Part shown: positions 4,235 through 5,148 of the stretch, one piece after another
Numbering within the stretch: the stretch's first letter is position 1
How the letters are laid out: each line of letters begins with the position of its first letter
NCBI GenBank assembly: GCA_903913365.1
Contig: CAIWKW010000095.1
Location: 1-5,148 of the forward strand
From: Candidatus Doudnabacteria bacterium
GTDB taxonomy: Bacteria; Patescibacteriota; Doudnabacteria; UBA920
Direction of reading: 5' to 3'
DNA: 5,148 nucleotides
Made by a program: the position numbers and the translations under genes
The notes under the pieces: generated by a model
What the model was told of the DNA's origin: nothing
The model's input: only the letters and a program-made list of their open reading frames with translations
Database searches by the model: none

Positions 4235-5148
4235 GTTTTAAACTCAGTTGGAATTCTGTGTATTTTTGAAACTTATCAATAAACTTTGGGTTACTGCTTC
4301 CAATAATTTTGAAGTATTTGTTTACCTCTTCCAAACTATATACCCACACGCCTTTGCCTTCAACCAAGCTGGATTTTATTCCATTATCAAATAAAATTTT
4401 ATGGACACTCGAAGTTAAAGGCCGTGAGTGATTGGAAAAATTTAAACCCATATGCTGGTATTTAATGCCTCCACTTAAATGATTATGTAAATATATGCAT
4501 CCGTCTGTATCCATAAGTCCACGCAAGCATGCCTTGGCATAGTTTTTGTTTTTCATTATCCAAAAGGGAATATTTACCTGATGGGCAATTTTATCGCCTC
4601 TTTTCAAACCTACTTTTTCTAAAGCTTCAATTAAGTTTACCCCGGAAAGAATTAGTACAATTACACTTTTTCGTTCTTTTTTGTAAGGCTTTTCTTTGAA
4701 AAATTTGTATAAAAGCTTTTCAACAAAAATTGAATATTCTTTGTCCACAAATTTATTTAGAGTTACGGAAAATTGTGAATTGGTCATACCTCCATCTCCC
4801 AAAAGTATTCCGCAAAGCTCGGCCAACTCCATTGAATATTTTAAAGGTCGAATTTGTTTCCGCACGTTACAGCCAAGTAGTCGGTATTTTTCTGGATTTT
4901 CCCTTCTTCGCTGCTGTGAAACTAGCCCACCCCTTCTCCGTGTAGCAATATTTCCTAATAAACCATAAATCTTTTGCCGTGCCAAAGCGCCACGTCGGGC
5001 ATATTTTTGGATATACCAATATTGATTAAGAACCTTATGTCTTTTTGGCAAGATTACATTAAACTTTTCACTAAATAAATCAGCTGTCTTTTTAGGAAAT
5101 GTGTATTTAGCCTGAGCCCAACCCCTAATAGTCCTCCCTGAAACATTA
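4215..5148 (-). CDS. LAGLIDADG homing-endonuclease family protein with HTH-like N-terminus (5' end outside window)
   Basis: The frame stays open from the stop at 4215-4217 to the window edge, giving 310 visible codons, so the true start lies beyond 5148. A TTG at 5049-5051 could be taken as a start but is unlikely, because conserved-looking sequence continues upstream. Counting from the first visible codon, residues 3-34 (SGRTIRGWAQAKYTFPKKTA onward) look like an HTH domain. A basic linker follows at about 45-98, with ARRGALARQKIYG and SQQRRRENPEKY. The first LAGLIDADG helix is LAELCGILLGDGG (108-120, putative catalytic D118), and the second is ACLRGLMDTDG (206-216, putative catalytic D215). 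Two motifs with both acidic residues suggest an active monomeric endonuclease fold, although a DNA-binding or regulatory role is possible. No intron or intein surrounds it. GC is about 35% (hand count of 4261-5040), lower than in dnaG, which suggests acquisition. It converges on tRNA-Ser. Confidence 0.85.
   Translation of the reverse strand, partial: NVSGRTIRGWAQAKYTFPKKTADLFSEKFNVILPKRHKVLNQYWYIQKYARRGALARQKIYGLLGNIATRRRGGLVSQQRRRENPEKYRLLGCNVRKQIRPLKYSMELAELCGILLGDGGMTNSQFSVTLNKFVDKEYSIFVEKLLYKFFKEKPYKKERKSVIVLILSGVNLIEALEKVGLKRGDKIAHQVNIPFWIMKNKNYAKACLRGLMDTDGCIYLHNHLSGGIKYQHMGLNFSNHSRPLTSSVHKILFDNGIKSSLVEGKGVWVYSLEEVNKYFKIIGSSNPKFIDKFQKYTEFQLSLKHKIPPQ

Noticed and set aside
4049..4282. 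77-codon plus-strand open frame running through the tRNA gene and terminator
   Set aside because: It overlaps the whole tRNA-Ser gene. Its apparent peptide is just the T-arm and terminator hairpin read as codons, and it has no supporting start signal.
4108..5148. Group I intron or intein hosting the LAGLIDADG gene, or a tRNA-integrated genomic island
   Set aside because: The tRNA is uninterrupted and complete, no split host gene is seen, no tRNA 3'-end duplication (att site) is present, and there is no integrase in the window.

Overview
The window looks like a compact chromosomal segment from a small-genome bacterium, most likely a member of the Patescibacteria (Candidate Phyla Radiation). 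The grounds are a Lys/Ala-rich tail on the primary sigma factor, a stand-alone LAGLIDADG protein with an HTH-like N-terminus of a type I associate with that group, start codons without Shine-Dalgarno sequences on dnaG and rpoD, and short CCGCC/GGCGG-core hairpin terminators. The assignment is an inference, because no rRNA or marker phylogeny is present. The standard genetic code fits every gene.

Layout from left to right. Positions 1-90 hold no assignable gene, perhaps the 3' tail of a plus-strand gene. A 12-bp bidirectional hairpin terminator follows (91-118). Three minus-strand genes then read leftward, in transcription order: a small stand-alone HD-domain (p)ppGpp-hydrolase-like protein (3442-4026), DNA primase dnaG (1633-3390) and the primary sigma factor rpoD (155-1456). 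The dnaG-rpoD spacer (1457-1632) carries a 34-bp perfect direct repeat and GC-rich hairpins. The HD-dnaG spacer carries two units of a degenerate 21-bp repeat. Divergent from this cluster is tRNA-Ser(GGA) on the plus strand (4108-4197), with a good sigma70-type promoter that lies back-to-back with a weaker candidate promoter for the HD gene. The tRNA ends in a 13-bp perfect hairpin terminator. A LAGLIDADG homing-endonuclease-type gene (4215-5148, minus strand, 5' end outside the window) converges on the same hairpin, and its stop codon lies in the hairpin loop.

Functionally, dnaG-rpoD is the core of the classical macromolecular synthesis operon (replication priming plus transcription initiation), here without rpsU in front. 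The gene in front is instead a putative alarmone hydrolase. Because (p)ppGpp inhibits DnaG and reprograms sigma70-RNA polymerase in well-studied bacteria, the cluster could couple alarmone removal to primase and sigma supply. That is an inference. The LAGLIDADG gene has lower GC (about 35% by hand count, against about 45% in sampled dnaG lines) and looks like an independently acquired selfish or accessory gene beside the tRNA. I see no clearly new multi-gene system. The repeat structure between dnaG and rpoD, the hydrolase-primase-sigma arrangement and the endonuclease reading into a tRNA terminator are the points most worth following up.
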